Positions 36,185-44,439 of a stretch of DNA of 64,000 nucleotides are shown here, piece by piece (positions within the stretch are counted from its first letter, which is position 1; every line of letters begins with the position of its first letter). The notes beneath the pieces are model-generated. The model made no database searches. It was not told the origin of the DNA and saw only the letters and a list, made by a program, of their open reading frames with translations. Source of the DNA: Oscillospiraceae bacterium (lineage in GTDB: Bacteria; Bacillota; Clostridia; Oscillospirales; Ruminococcaceae); the NCBI GenBank assembly GCA_020054675.1, contig JAIHAL010000004.1:1-64000 (forward strand), given 5' to 3'. The position numbers were made by a program, and so were the translations under genes.

Positions 36185-38119
36185 ATGGGACTCACTTTAA
36201 CCGAAAAAATACTCAAAGACCACCTTGTTGCTGGAGATTTTGTCAAAGGCTCTGAAATCGGCATAAGAATAGACCAGACTTTGACTCAGGACGCTACGGG
36301 CACCATGGCATACCTTGAATTTGAGGCGATGGGAGTCCCAAGAGTAAAAACAGAGCGCTCGGTTGCTTATATAGACCACAACACTCTGCAATCGGGATTT
36401 GAAAATGCCGACGACCACAGGTTTATAGGCTCGATTGCACAAAAGCACGGAATTTATTTCTCACGTCCCGGAAACGGAATCTGCCATCAGGTTCACCTTG
36501 AAAGATTTGGAATCCCCGGAAAAACCCTTATAGGCTCTGACAGCCACACTCCCACCGGCGGAGGAATAGGCATGATTGCCATAGGCGCCGGAGGCCTTGA
36601 CGTTGCCGTTGCAATGGGCGGCGGTGCTTACTACATCACCTACCCGAAAATAGTTAAAGTAAATCTTACAGGAAAACTTTCTGATTGGGTTTCCGCAAAA
36701 GATGTTATCCTTGAAGTTTTAAAAAGGCTTTCCGTAAAGGGCGGAGTCGGAAAAGTAATAGAATACTGCGGAGAAGGCGTAAAAACGCTTTCCGTTCCCG
36801 AACGTGCAACAATTACCAACATGGGCGCAGAACTTGGCGCTACCACTTCCATTTTCCCGTCGGATGAAATCACAAGGGAATTTTTAAAGGCGCAGGACAG
36901 GGAAAAAGATTGGATTCCCCTTTCTGCCGATGAGGATGCGGTTTACGACGAAACCATTGAAATCGACCTTTCATCGCTCGTTCCTCTTGCGGCATGCCCG
37001 CACAGCCCTGACAATGTAAAATCAATTGAAGAAATAGGAAAAATAAAAATAGACCAGGTCTGCATAGGCTCATGCACGAACTCCTCTCTTGTGGACATGC
37101 TTAAAGTTGCGCATATCCTTAAAGGCAAAACCGTGCATGCCGATGTAAGCCTTTCAATTGCTCCCGGCTCAAAACAGGTATTCAATATGCTTGCCCAGAA
37201 CGGCGCGCTTGCCGATTTGATTGCCGCCGGAGCAAGAATCCTTGAATGCGCCTGCGGGCCTTGCATAGGCATGGGACAATCCCCCAATTCAAAAGGCGTT
37301 TCGCTGCGCACATTCAACAGGAACTTTGAGGGACGCTCCGGCACAAAGGATGCACAAGTTTACCTCGTAAGCCCGGAAGTTGCAGCTGTTTCCGCCATAG
37401 AAGGCGTGCTTTCCGACCCAAGGGCTCTCGGCAAAATGCCAAAGTTTGAAATTCCGGAAAAATTCCTCATAAATGACAACATGATTGTTCCTCCGGCTCC
37501 AGAAAGTGAAATGGACAAGGTTGAAATTTTAAGGGGCCCAAACATTAAGCCTTTCCCTACCTCACAGCCAATGGAGGAAAGCATTTCTGCCGCCTGCGCG
37601 CTTAAAGTCGGCGACAACATAACAACCGACCACATAATGCCTGCCGGAGCAAAAATACTCCCCTTGCGCTCAAACATCCCCGCAATTTCAAAATACTGCT
37701 TCTCAGCATGCGACGAACAGTTCCCGGAACGCGCACAAAAGCTTGGAAAGAGCATAATCGTCGGCGGTGCAAACTACGGACAGGGCTCTTCAAGGGAACA
37801 CGCCGCGCTTGCCCCGCTCTATCTCGGAGTAAAGGCCGTACTGGTTAAATCCTTTGCAAGAATACACCGCGCAAACCTCATAAACGCTGGAATAATTCCA
37901 CTTACATTTGCAAATGAAGCGGATTATGAGCTGATTTCCCAAGGCGACGAACTTGAAATGCCGAATATAAGGGAAAAAATCAAAAACGGTGAGGACATTG
38001 TAATAAAAAATAAAACCACAGGCAAAGAAATCCTTGCTAAATGCGAGCTTAGCGGACGCACAAAGCAGATTCTTCTTGCAGGAGGACTGCTCAACTTTAC
38101 AAAAGAGGGCGGAAAGTAA
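36185..38119 (+). CDS. Aconitate hydratase
   Basis: The protein is 644 aa from the ATG at 36185; the earlier in-frame ATG at 36155 precedes the AAAGGA site, so it was not used. It converts citrate to isocitrate with a [4Fe-4S] cluster. Cluster ligands lie in CIGSCTNSS (about residue 300) and CACGPCIGMG (about 360). Other motifs are GSDSHTPTGGGIGMIAIGAGG and, in the swivel domain, GGANYGQGSSREHAALAP. The length is that of the compact clostridial aconitases. With icd downstream it makes 2-oxoglutarate for glutamate. Its stop overlaps the traX start by one base. Confidence 0.95.
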   Translation: MGLTLTEKILKDHLVAGDFVKGSEIGIRIDQTLTQDATGTMAYLEFEAMGVPRVKTERSVAYIDHNTLQSGFENADDHRFIGSIAQKHGIYFSRPGNGICHQVHLERFGIPGKTLIGSDSHTPTGGGIGMIAIGAGGLDVAVAMGGGAYYITYPKIVKVNLTGKLSDWVSAKDVILEVLKRLSVKGGVGKVIEYCGEGVKTLSVPERATITNMGAELGATTSIFPSDEITREFLKAQDREKDWIPLSADEDAVYDETIEIDLSSLVPLAACPHSPDNVKSIEEIGKIKIDQVCIGSCTNSSLVDMLKVAHILKGKTVHADVSLSIAPGSKQVFNMLAQNGALADLIAAGARILECACGPCIGMGQSPNSKGVSLRTFNRNFEGRSGTKDAQVYLVSPEVAAVSAIEGVLSDPRALGKMPKFEIPEKFLINDNMIVPPAPESEMDKVEILRGPNIKPFPTSQPMEESISAACALKVGDNITTDHIMPAGAKILPLRSNIPAISKYCFSACDEQFPERAQKLGKSIIVGGANYGQGSSREHAALAPLYLGVKAVLVKSFARIHRANLINAGIIPLTFANEADYELISQGDELEMPNIREKIKNGEDIVIKNKTTGKEILAKCELSGRTKQILLAGGLLNFTKEGGK

Positions 38120-38841
38120 TGGAGATTGCCGCAAAGCAGGGCCGAATAGGTGCAAATACTTTAAAATTCATTGCAATAATTGCAATGCTTATAGACCATA
38201 TTGCATGGGCTTTTGTGCCCTTTGCCTCTCCTTTGGGGCAAATCATGCACATAATAGGAAGAATTACCGCTCCAACAATGTGCTTTTTTATTGCGGAAGG
38301 GTATTTCCATACAAGGGATGTAAAAAAATATGCATTAAGGCTTGGAATTTTTGCAGTCTTATCCCATTGCCCGTTTATATTGTTTGAATTTGGAAAACCA
38401 TTTGTGAATCAATTCTATACAAGCGTGATTTACAGTCTTTTTATGGGACTTATGGCGCTTTGGGCATGGGACAGAATTTCTAACCCTTTTCTTAAAATCG
38501 GCGCAATTTTACTTTGCTGCATACTTGCCATGCCCGGCGACTGGGCATGCTTTGCCGTTATCTATGTGCTTATATTTGGCGCAAACAGAGGAAATTTCAA
38601 AAAACAGGCAATTGCTTTTTCAATTGTTTCTTTTTCAATGGTATTGTTAGCAATGTTAATGAGCAAACACCCATACAGCCAGCTTTTCCAGCTTGGAGTT
38701 TTCCTGTCGCTCCCGCTTATAGCCTTATATAACGGCCAAAAAGGAAAAGGCGGGAAATTTGCAAAATGGGCTTTTTATATTTTTTATCCCCTGCATTTGC
38801 TCATAATCGGGCTTATTGAAATTTATTTAGGAGGTTTTTAA
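38119..38841 (+). CDS. TraX-family membrane protein
   Basis: The 240-aa protein has about seven hydrophobic segments. TraX signatures include [18 protein letters not shown] (about residues 15-32), [23 protein letters not shown] (about 50-72) and [16 protein letters not shown] near the C-terminus. TraX was named for the F-plasmid pilin acetylase and belongs to a membrane acyltransferase-like family. This one is chromosomal and probably acylates some surface component; the substrate is unknown. It is locked into the operon: it overlaps the aconitase stop by one base, and its last codons contain the GGAGG ribosome site for icd, which starts 2 bp later. Confidence 0.9.
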   Translation: MEIAAKQGRIGANTLKFIAIIAMLIDHIAWAFVPFASPLGQIMHIIGRITAPTMCFFIAEGYFHTRDVKKYALRLGIFAVLSHCPFILFEFGKPFVNQFYTSVIYSLFMGLMALWAWDRISNPFLKIGAILLCCILAMPGDWACFAVIYVLIFGANRGNFKKQAIAFSIVSFSMVLLAMLMSKHPYSQLFQLGVFLSLPLIALYNGQKGKGGKFAKWAFYIFYPLHLLIIGLIEIYLGGF

Positions 38842-38843
38842 AA

Positions 38844-40058
38844 ATGGCGGAAAAAATTAAAATGCGCACCCCCCTCGTCGAAATGGACGGGGACGAAATG
38901 ACAAGAGTTATCTGGAAAATGATTAAGGACATCCTCCTCTATCCATACATTGACCTTAATGTTGAATATTATGATTTGGGACTTGAAAACAGGAACAAAA
39001 CGGGCGACAAGGTTACTTTCGACAGTGCAAATGCTACAAAAAAATACGGCGTTGCGGTAAAATGCGCAACTATCACCCCAAATGCCGAAAGAATGACCGA
39101 ATATAACCTCAAGGAAATGTGGAAATCCCCAAACGGGACAATCAGAGCCATCCTTGACGGAACGGTATTCAGAACTCCAATAATCGTAAAGGGAATCACT
39201 CCTTTTATTCCATCTTGGAAAAAGCCTATCACCATTGCCCGTCACGCTTACGGGGATGTTTATAAAAATACCGAAATGACAGTCGGAGCAAACTGCAAGG
39301 CTGAACTTGTTGTTACAGATGAAAACGGCAAGGAAACAAGGCAGCTTATCCATGAATTCAAAGGTTCCGGAATTATTCAGGGCATGCACAATACGGACAA
39401 AAGCATTTCCAGCTTTGCAAAGTCCTGCTTTAACTATGCTTTGGATTTAAAGCAAGATTTATGGTTTGCCACAAAGGATACCATATCCAAAAAATACGAC
39501 CACAGGTTTAAAGATATTTTTAATGAGATTTACGAAAAAGAGTACAAGGAAAAATTCAGTGCTGCAGGAATAGAATATTTCTATACCCTTATTGACGATG
39601 CCGTGGCAAGGGTTGTTCGCTCGGAGGGCGGATATATCTGGGCTTGCAAAAATTATGACGGCGATGTAATGTCTGATATGGTTGCAACGGCATTTGGAAG
39701 CCTTGCTATGATGACTTCGGTGCTTGTTTCCCCTGACGGAGTATATGAGTATGAGGCTGCTCACGGAACTGTGCAAAGGCACTACTACAAATACCTTAAA
39801 GGCGAAAAGACCTCCACAAATCCCGTTGCTACAATCTTTGCATGGACAGGCGCGCTTAAAAAGCGCGGCGAGCTTGACGGCACTCCTGAACTTTGCAATT
39901 TTGCCGAAAGCCTTGAAAAGGCAACCGTGCAGACCATTGAGGAAGGCATTATGACCGGAGATTTGGCATCCCTTTCTTCACTTGAAAATAAAAAGACTGT
40001 TGATACTGAAACCTTCCTCCTTGAAATAAACAACAGGCTTGCAAAATTGATTGAATAG
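38844..40058 (+). CDS. icd: NADP-dependent isocitrate dehydrogenase
   Basis: The 404-aa enzyme decarboxylates isocitrate to 2-oxoglutarate. N-terminal [18 protein letters not shown], substrate-binding [20 protein letters not shown], the metal-binding [28 protein letters not shown], and the coenzyme segment [22 protein letters not shown]-type region are clear. The sequence belongs to the eukaryote-like homodimeric NADP subgroup rather than the E. coli type. GGAGG sits inside the end of traX. Rex follows after 12 bp. Confidence 0.96.
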   Translation: MAEKIKMRTPLVEMDGDEMTRVIWKMIKDILLYPYIDLNVEYYDLGLENRNKTGDKVTFDSANATKKYGVAVKCATITPNAERMTEYNLKEMWKSPNGTIRAILDGTVFRTPIIVKGITPFIPSWKKPITIARHAYGDVYKNTEMTVGANCKAELVVTDENGKETRQLIHEFKGSGIIQGMHNTDKSISSFAKSCFNYALDLKQDLWFATKDTISKKYDHRFKDIFNEIYEKEYKEKFSAAGIEYFYTLIDDAVARVVRSEGGYIWACKNYDGDVMSDMVATAFGSLAMMTSVLVSPDGVYEYEAAHGTVQRHYYKYLKGEKTSTNPVATIFAWTGALKKRGELDGTPELCNFAESLEKATVQTIEEGIMTGDLASLSSLENKKTVDTETFLLEINNRLAKLIE

Positions 40059-40070
40059 GAGATTAAAGAT

Positions 40071-40718
40071 ATGTCAAAGAGCGGTTCTATTTCGGTTTCG
40101 GTTATAAAAAGACTCCCCCGCTATTACAGATTTTTGGGAGAGCTTATGAAGCAAAACGTAATACGCATTTCCTCAAGGGAATTGTCGGAAAAAATGGGGC
40201 TTACCGCTTCGCAGATACGCCAGGATTTAAACTGCTTCGGCGGATTTGGGCAGCAAGGCTACGGGTACAATATCGAAGAGCTTCACAACGAAATAGGAAA
40301 AATTCTTGGCGTTGACGCCGGCTACAAAACTATAATCATTGGCGCCGGAAATCTTGGAAAAGCAATAGCCACACATATGAATTTTGAAAAAAGAGGCTGC
40401 AAGCTTATAGGAATTTTTGATATAAACAAAGCTATCATAGGCGATATCGTTGCAGGGCTTCCCATACGCCACATGAATGACCTTGAAGAATTTTGCCACG
40501 AAAACAAGCCTGTTATAGCAATTCTTTGCATACCCAAGGATGCCGCTCAGGAAATAGCAAATACCCTTGTAAATTTGGGAATAACGGCCTTTTGGAATTT
40601 CAGCCATTATGATTTGAAGATGGATTTCAAAAATATAGCGGTTGAAAATGTACATCTCGGCGACAGCCTTATGACACTTACCTATAATGTAAAAGCACTT
40701 TTAAATGAGAAAAAATAA
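40071..40718 (+). CDS. rex: Redox-sensing transcriptional repressor Rex
   Basis: The 215-aa protein has an N-terminal winged helix (RISSRELSEKMGLTASQIRQDLNCFGGFGQQGYGYN, about residues 33-68) and a C-terminal Rossmann domain with the NADH loop IIIGAGNLGKAIA (about 88-100). Rex leaves its operators when NADH/NAD+ rises, derepressing fermentation genes. Its place behind aconitase and icd ties 2-oxoglutarate synthesis to redox state. I did not find a clear Rex operator in front of this operon. Confidence 0.96.
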   Translation: MSKSGSISVSVIKRLPRYYRFLGELMKQNVIRISSRELSEKMGLTASQIRQDLNCFGGFGQQGYGYNIEELHNEIGKILGVDAGYKTIIIGAGNLGKAIATHMNFEKRGCKLIGIFDINKAIIGDIVAGLPIRHMNDLEEFCHENKPVIAILCIPKDAAQEIANTLVNLGITAFWNFSHYDLKMDFKNIAVENVHLGDSLMTLTYNVKALLNEKK

Positions 40719-40748
40719 AAAAATCCGTCCGCAAGGACGGATTTTTTT
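40717..40748 (+). terminator. terminator after rex
   Basis: A perfect 14-bp stem (40717-40730 with 40735-40748), loop GCAA, ending in seven T; it overlaps the rex stop codon. Confidence 0.94.
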
Positions 40749-41078
40749 ATGTCAAAATAGCTAAAAAGCCTTTGCTTAAAAGTTTTGAAAGCTCTATGTT
40801 TTTGTGCAAGTTTAAAATCTAAAACGTTTATTGTTTAAAATATTTTAGCATTTTCAGAATTAAAGCTAAAACTCGAATTAGGTTTTATGTGCAAAATGTA
40901 CTAATAAACGTTTAAGTATTTTGCAATTGCACCAAAGTTTGGGATGAGTTTATAAAAACTATTGACATTGCACAAAAAACGTTGTATATTAAGCATATCG
41001 AAAACGTTTAGTATATAAAAATAATTGACAATAAATTTTTTAGAAGCAGATTTGCTTCTAAACCAAGCAGGGTGAAAT
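40749..41078 (+). promoter_or_regulatory. lacI-type promoter with AAACGTTT operators
   Basis: This 330-bp spacer holds TTGACA (40962-40967), 17 bp, then TATATT (40985-40990). AAACGTTT occurs at 40822-40829, 40906-40913 (inside the palindrome TAAACGTTTA) and 41002-41009, with AAACGTTG at 40978-40985. The last two straddle the -10 box and start point, as for repressor autoregulation. No gene was found in the spacer. Confidence 0.82.
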
Positions 41079-42095
41079 ATGATTTCAATTAAAACAATAG
41101 CCGCTGCATGCGGCGTTTCAATAGCAACAGTAAGCAAAGCGCTTAACGACCACAGCGATGTAAGCGAAGCAACAAAACAGCTTGTGCGCGAAACGGCAAA
41201 AGAACTTGGTTATCTGCCAAACTCGCAAGCAAGGGCGCTTAAAACAAACAAGACTTTTAATCTTGGCGTACTTTTTGTGGACAAGGCCGAAAGCGGTCTT
41301 ACCCATAATTACTTTGCTTCGGTTTTGGACAGCTTTAAAGTAGAAGCTGAAAAAATGGGGTATGACATAACATTTATAAGCAAAAATTTGGATTCATTCA
41401 GCATGACATATCTTGAACACTGCAAATACCGCAATGTGGACGGGGTTGTAATTGCCTGCGTGGATTTCAGCCAGCCGGATGTGCTTGAGCTTATAAACAG
41501 CGATTTTCCCATAGCAACAATAGATTTTACCGGCCACGAAAAAATTTCAATAGTATCCGACAACATAAACGGGATGCGTGAGCTTGTAGAATATATTATT
41601 TCAAAAGGCCATAAAAAAATAGCCTACATATACGGCGACCTTTCGGAAGTTACTTCCAATCGTTTGGACAGCTATAAAAAGGCCCTTTCTGATGCGGGAA
41701 TCGAAATCCGCGAAGATTATTTGGTTAAGGGAAAATTCCATGACCCGGTTTCAACGGAAGAGCATACAAAGAAGCTGCTTTCACTGCCGGACCCGCCAAG
41801 CTGCATAATCGCGCCGGATGATTTTTCAGCAATCGGCACAATAAACGCAATTGAAAGCATGGGTCTTTCAATTCCAAATGACATTTCAATAGCAGGATAT
41901 GACGGAATTTTCTTATCGCAAGTTTTAAAGCCAAAACTTACCACGGTAAGGCAGGATACAAAAACCATCGGCAAAGAAGCCGCAAGTTTGCTGATAAATT
42001 TAATAAAAAAGCAAATAAAATGCCCTTGCCCGCCTAAAATAGTCAAAGGCGAGCTCTTAAAAGGCGAAACCATTAAAGACCTGACGAAAGAATAA
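41079..42095 (+). CDS. LacI-family regulator of the downstream sugar transporter
   Basis: The 338-aa protein has the N-terminal HTH SIKTIAAACGVSIATVSKALNDHSDVSE (residues 3-30) and hinge ARALKTNKT. The sensor domain contains YRNVDGVVIACVDF, KGHKKIAYIYGD, and SIAGYDGIFLSQVLKPKLTTVRQD. AAACGTTT operators occur in its own promoter and in front of the ABC transporter genes that follow, so it very likely represses both until its sugar ligand appears. The ligand is unknown; the LplB/YtcP/LplA-type transporter suggests an oligosaccharide. Confidence 0.93.
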   Translation: MISIKTIAAACGVSIATVSKALNDHSDVSEATKQLVRETAKELGYLPNSQARALKTNKTFNLGVLFVDKAESGLTHNYFASVLDSFKVEAEKMGYDITFISKNLDSFSMTYLEHCKYRNVDGVVIACVDFSQPDVLELINSDFPIATIDFTGHEKISIVSDNINGMRELVEYIISKGHKKIAYIYGDLSEVTSNRLDSYKKALSDAGIEIREDYLVKGKFHDPVSTEEHTKKLLSLPDPPSCIIAPDDFSAIGTINAIESMGLSIPNDISIAGYDGIFLSQVLKPKLTTVRQDTKTIGKEAASLLINLIKKQIKCPCPPKIVKGELLKGETIKDLTKE

Positions 42096-42129
42096 AGCCT
42101 TTCAAAGGTTTTTAATTTGCGCTTTATTT

Positions 42130-42205
42130 TAAACGTTTACTTCATTTTTCAGTTAAAATCTAAAACGTTTAAAATTTGACATAAAATCCATTAAACGTTT
42201 TAGAT
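42130..42205 (+). promoter_or_regulatory. ABC transporter promoter with three operators
   Basis: AAACGTTT occurs at 42131-42138 (within TAAACGTTTA), 42163-42170 and 42193-42200. TTGACA is at 42176-42181 and the -10-like TTAGAT at 42200-42205 (18-bp spacing). Two operators flank or overlap the promoter, matching those before the lacI gene. Confidence 0.82.
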
Positions 42206-42266
42206 TGCCGCCAGTGCTATTATATTTTATAAAAATATAATAAAAATTTAAGGAGGAAATTATACC

Positions 42267-42359
42267 ATGAAAAGCATCAAAAAAATACTTGCTGTCAACC
42301 AAAAAATATTTGCAGCATGCGCCGAAACAAACGATTATGAAAAAATTGCAAAAAAATGA
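42267..42359 (+). CDS. 30-aa leader peptide or small protein
   Basis: A short frame (starts MKSIKKILAVNQKIF, ends EKIAKK) stands behind a near-perfect ribosome site AAGGAGG with 10-nt spacing. It is Lys-rich with a short hydrophobic part. It lies between the operator region and the first permease gene, and a stem-loop follows it. It could be a leader peptide that sets transporter expression, a microprotein, or the leftover start of a longer gene. No family recognised. Confidence 0.5.
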   Translation: MKSIKKILAVNQKIFAACAETNDYEKIAKK

Positions 42360-42383
42360 GTTGCCGCCGGCATCAAAGTATTT

Positions 42384-42436
42384 AAAGAAATTCTGTATAT
42401 AATTTTGCAAACTAAAAATACATATAGAATTTCTTT
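42384..42436 (+). other. stem-loop between the leader peptide and permease genes
   Basis: AAAGAAATTCT (42384-42394) pairs exactly with AGAATTTCTTT (42426-42436) around a 31-nt AT-rich loop. It is too AT-rich and long-looped for a strong terminator; it may act as a processing or stability element. Confidence 0.5.
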
Positions 42437-42481
42437 ATATAATTATTTCAATTTATGACGCAACAACAAGGGGGAAAAATA

Positions 42482-43396
42482 ATGAAAGATTTTTTAAGCA
42501 ATACGTGGAAACACAGAGTGCATTTTATTATGTGCATTCCTGCGGTTCTGGTTTTATTCTTTTTCAGCTACATGCCTATGGCCGGTTTGGTTATGGCGTT
42601 CAAAAATTTTGATTACAACTTGGGAATATGGAAAAGCCCATGGGTTGGATTTGAAAACTTCAAATTCCTGCTCGCTTCCGGAAAAACTTTTTGGAGGATG
42701 ACATTTAATACGCTGGAATATTATCTCATCTTTACAATACTTGGCACCATATTCAATATTGCCTTGGCAATAGCTATAGACCAGCTTATTTTCAAAAAAA
42801 TCGGAAAAGCATTCCAAAGCATTATGATTGTTCCTGTATTTATTTCATATGCGGCAGTGCAGTTTATCGTTTATGCGTTTTGCAGCAACAACGGCATGGT
42901 GAACAATATTATCTCATTTTTTGGAGGCGACCCTGTCCGCTGGTACACAAGCGCAGAATACTGGCCTTACATATTGACAATAGTTAAAATGTGGAACAGC
43001 ATTGGATATGGCTCCGTACTCTATATGTCAGTCCTTGCCGGAATTGACCAGCAGTTATATGAGGCTGCTGTTATTGACGGTGCAAACAAAAGACAGCAGA
43101 TTTTACATGTCACCCTCCCCTCACTCATTCCTATGATTACTATTATGCTTTTGCTCAGCGTCGGCGGAATAATGCGTTCCGATACTGGTCTTTTCTATCA
43201 GGTAACAAGAAACAGCGGAATTTTATATTCCACCACCCAAGTTATTGATTCCTATGTTTTAAATGCTATTTTAACAACTCCTGATTATGGATTTACGGCT
43301 GCAACAACATTCTATCAATCGGCTGTCGGACTTTTGCTGATTTTAATTGTCAACGGAATTGTCCGCAAGGCCGCTCCTGAAAATTCATTGTTCTAA
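42482..43396 (+). CDS. Sugar ABC transporter permease (LplB type)
   Basis: The protein is 304 aa from the ATG at 42482, directly behind AAGGGGG; upstream in-frame codons have no site. Six transmembrane helices are visible. The binding-protein-dependent permease motif is YEAAVIDGANKRQQILHVTLPSLIPM (about residues 200-225). The N-terminal KHRVHFIMCIPAVLVLFFFSYMPMAGLVMAFKNF pattern is typical of LplB/UgpA-type oligosaccharide permeases. It forms the membrane channel with the next gene product. No ATPase gene is present; a shared MsmX-like ATPase elsewhere is the usual solution for this family. Confidence 0.92.
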   Translation: MKDFLSNTWKHRVHFIMCIPAVLVLFFFSYMPMAGLVMAFKNFDYNLGIWKSPWVGFENFKFLLASGKTFWRMTFNTLEYYLIFTILGTIFNIALAIAIDQLIFKKIGKAFQSIMIVPVFISYAAVQFIVYAFCSNNGMVNNIISFFGGDPVRWYTSAEYWPYILTIVKMWNSIGYGSVLYMSVLAGIDQQLYEAAVIDGANKRQQILHVTLPSLIPMITIMLLLSVGGIMRSDTGLFYQVTRNSGILYSTTQVIDSYVLNAILTTPDYGFTAATTFYQSAVGLLLILIVNGIVRKAAPENSLF

Positions 43397-43421
43397 ACTT
43401 TTAAAGATTGGAGGAAAAAAC

Positions 43422-44384
43422 ATGAAAACCGCAACCGAACCTAACGTTAATTCAGAGCTTATCAGCTCCGATTTGCCGGCAATAAAAATTAAAAAAAGAA
43501 AAAAGCCAAGAATAGGACAATACATATTGACGCTTATTCTCGGATTATATACCCTGTTTTGCCTTTTGCCGATTATTCTTGTATTTGTAATCGCCTTTTC
43601 AGACGATGAAAGCATCGCATCAAACGGATTCAGTTATTTCCCTCAAAAATTATCCCTCAAAGGATTTCAATATGTATTTAATTATGGAAGACAGCTCTTT
43701 GTTTCTTATGGTGTGACGATTTTTATCACAGTGGCAGGAACTGCCTTAGGTCTTTTGATTATGAGCCTTTTTGCTTATGCTTTAAGCAGAAAAGACTTCC
43801 GTTTAAGAAAATTTTTATCCATTTATTTGATGATACCAATGCTCTTCTCCGGAGGACAATTTGCAAGCTATATGATATTCACCACCATGTACCACATGAA
43901 AGACAGCATTTGGCTATTGATTTTACCGCTTACGGTTTCAACAATGAATGTAATTATCATGCGTACCTACATCCAAACAAGCGTGCCAAACGAATTAATA
44001 GATTCTGCTCACATCGACGGCGCAGGCGAAGTCAGAACATTTTTCCAAATCGTTTTCCCGCTTATGAAGCCGGTTCTTGCCTCAGTTGGCTTTATGATGG
44101 CTACCGCCTTTTGGAATGACTGGCAGAATGCGTTGCTTTATATTTCCAGTGATAACAAGGTACCTTTGCAGCTGCTTCTTGTCCGTATTCAAAAAAATAT
44201 TGAGTTCCTGCTCAACAACAAAAACATTTCAAGCTCGGCATTGGTCGCAATGCAAGGCAAAATTCCTGAATACTCCGCCACAATGGCAACTGTGCTTGTA
44301 GTTATCGGTCCCATTATGATTGCTTATCCGTTCTTCCAGAAATACTTTATAAAAGGGCTGACCGTCGGCTCTGTAAAAGGTTGA
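43422..44384 (+). CDS. Sugar ABC transporter permease (YtcP type)
   Basis: The protein is 320 aa from the ATG at 43422, placed behind TTGGAGG. After a charged N-terminal tail (about 35 residues with KIKKRKKP) come six transmembrane helices. The permease EAA-like loop is NELIDSAHIDGAGEVRTFFQIVFPLMKPVLA (about residues 188-218). It is the YtcP/CarB-type partner of the LplB permease. The binding-protein gene follows. Confidence 0.92.
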   Translation: MKTATEPNVNSELISSDLPAIKIKKRKKPRIGQYILTLILGLYTLFCLLPIILVFVIAFSDDESIASNGFSYFPQKLSLKGFQYVFNYGRQLFVSYGVTIFITVAGTALGLLIMSLFAYALSRKDFRLRKFLSIYLMIPMLFSGGQFASYMIFTTMYHMKDSIWLLILPLTVSTMNVIIMRTYIQTSVPNELIDSAHIDGAGEVRTFFQIVFPLMKPVLASVGFMMATAFWNDWQNALLYISSDNKVPLQLLLVRIQKNIEFLLNNKNISSSALVAMQGKIPEYSATMATVLVVIGPIMIAYPFFQKYFIKGLTVGSVKG

Positions 44385-44439
44385 TATTCATGATGCATTA
44401 TGCATCTTGAAATATAATATCATTTAGGAGGATTATATA

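Noticed and set aside
40822-42200. AAACGTTT boxes as CcpA cre sites.
   Set aside because: The flanking TG and CA bases of cre are missing and the boxes cluster only around the local lacI gene.
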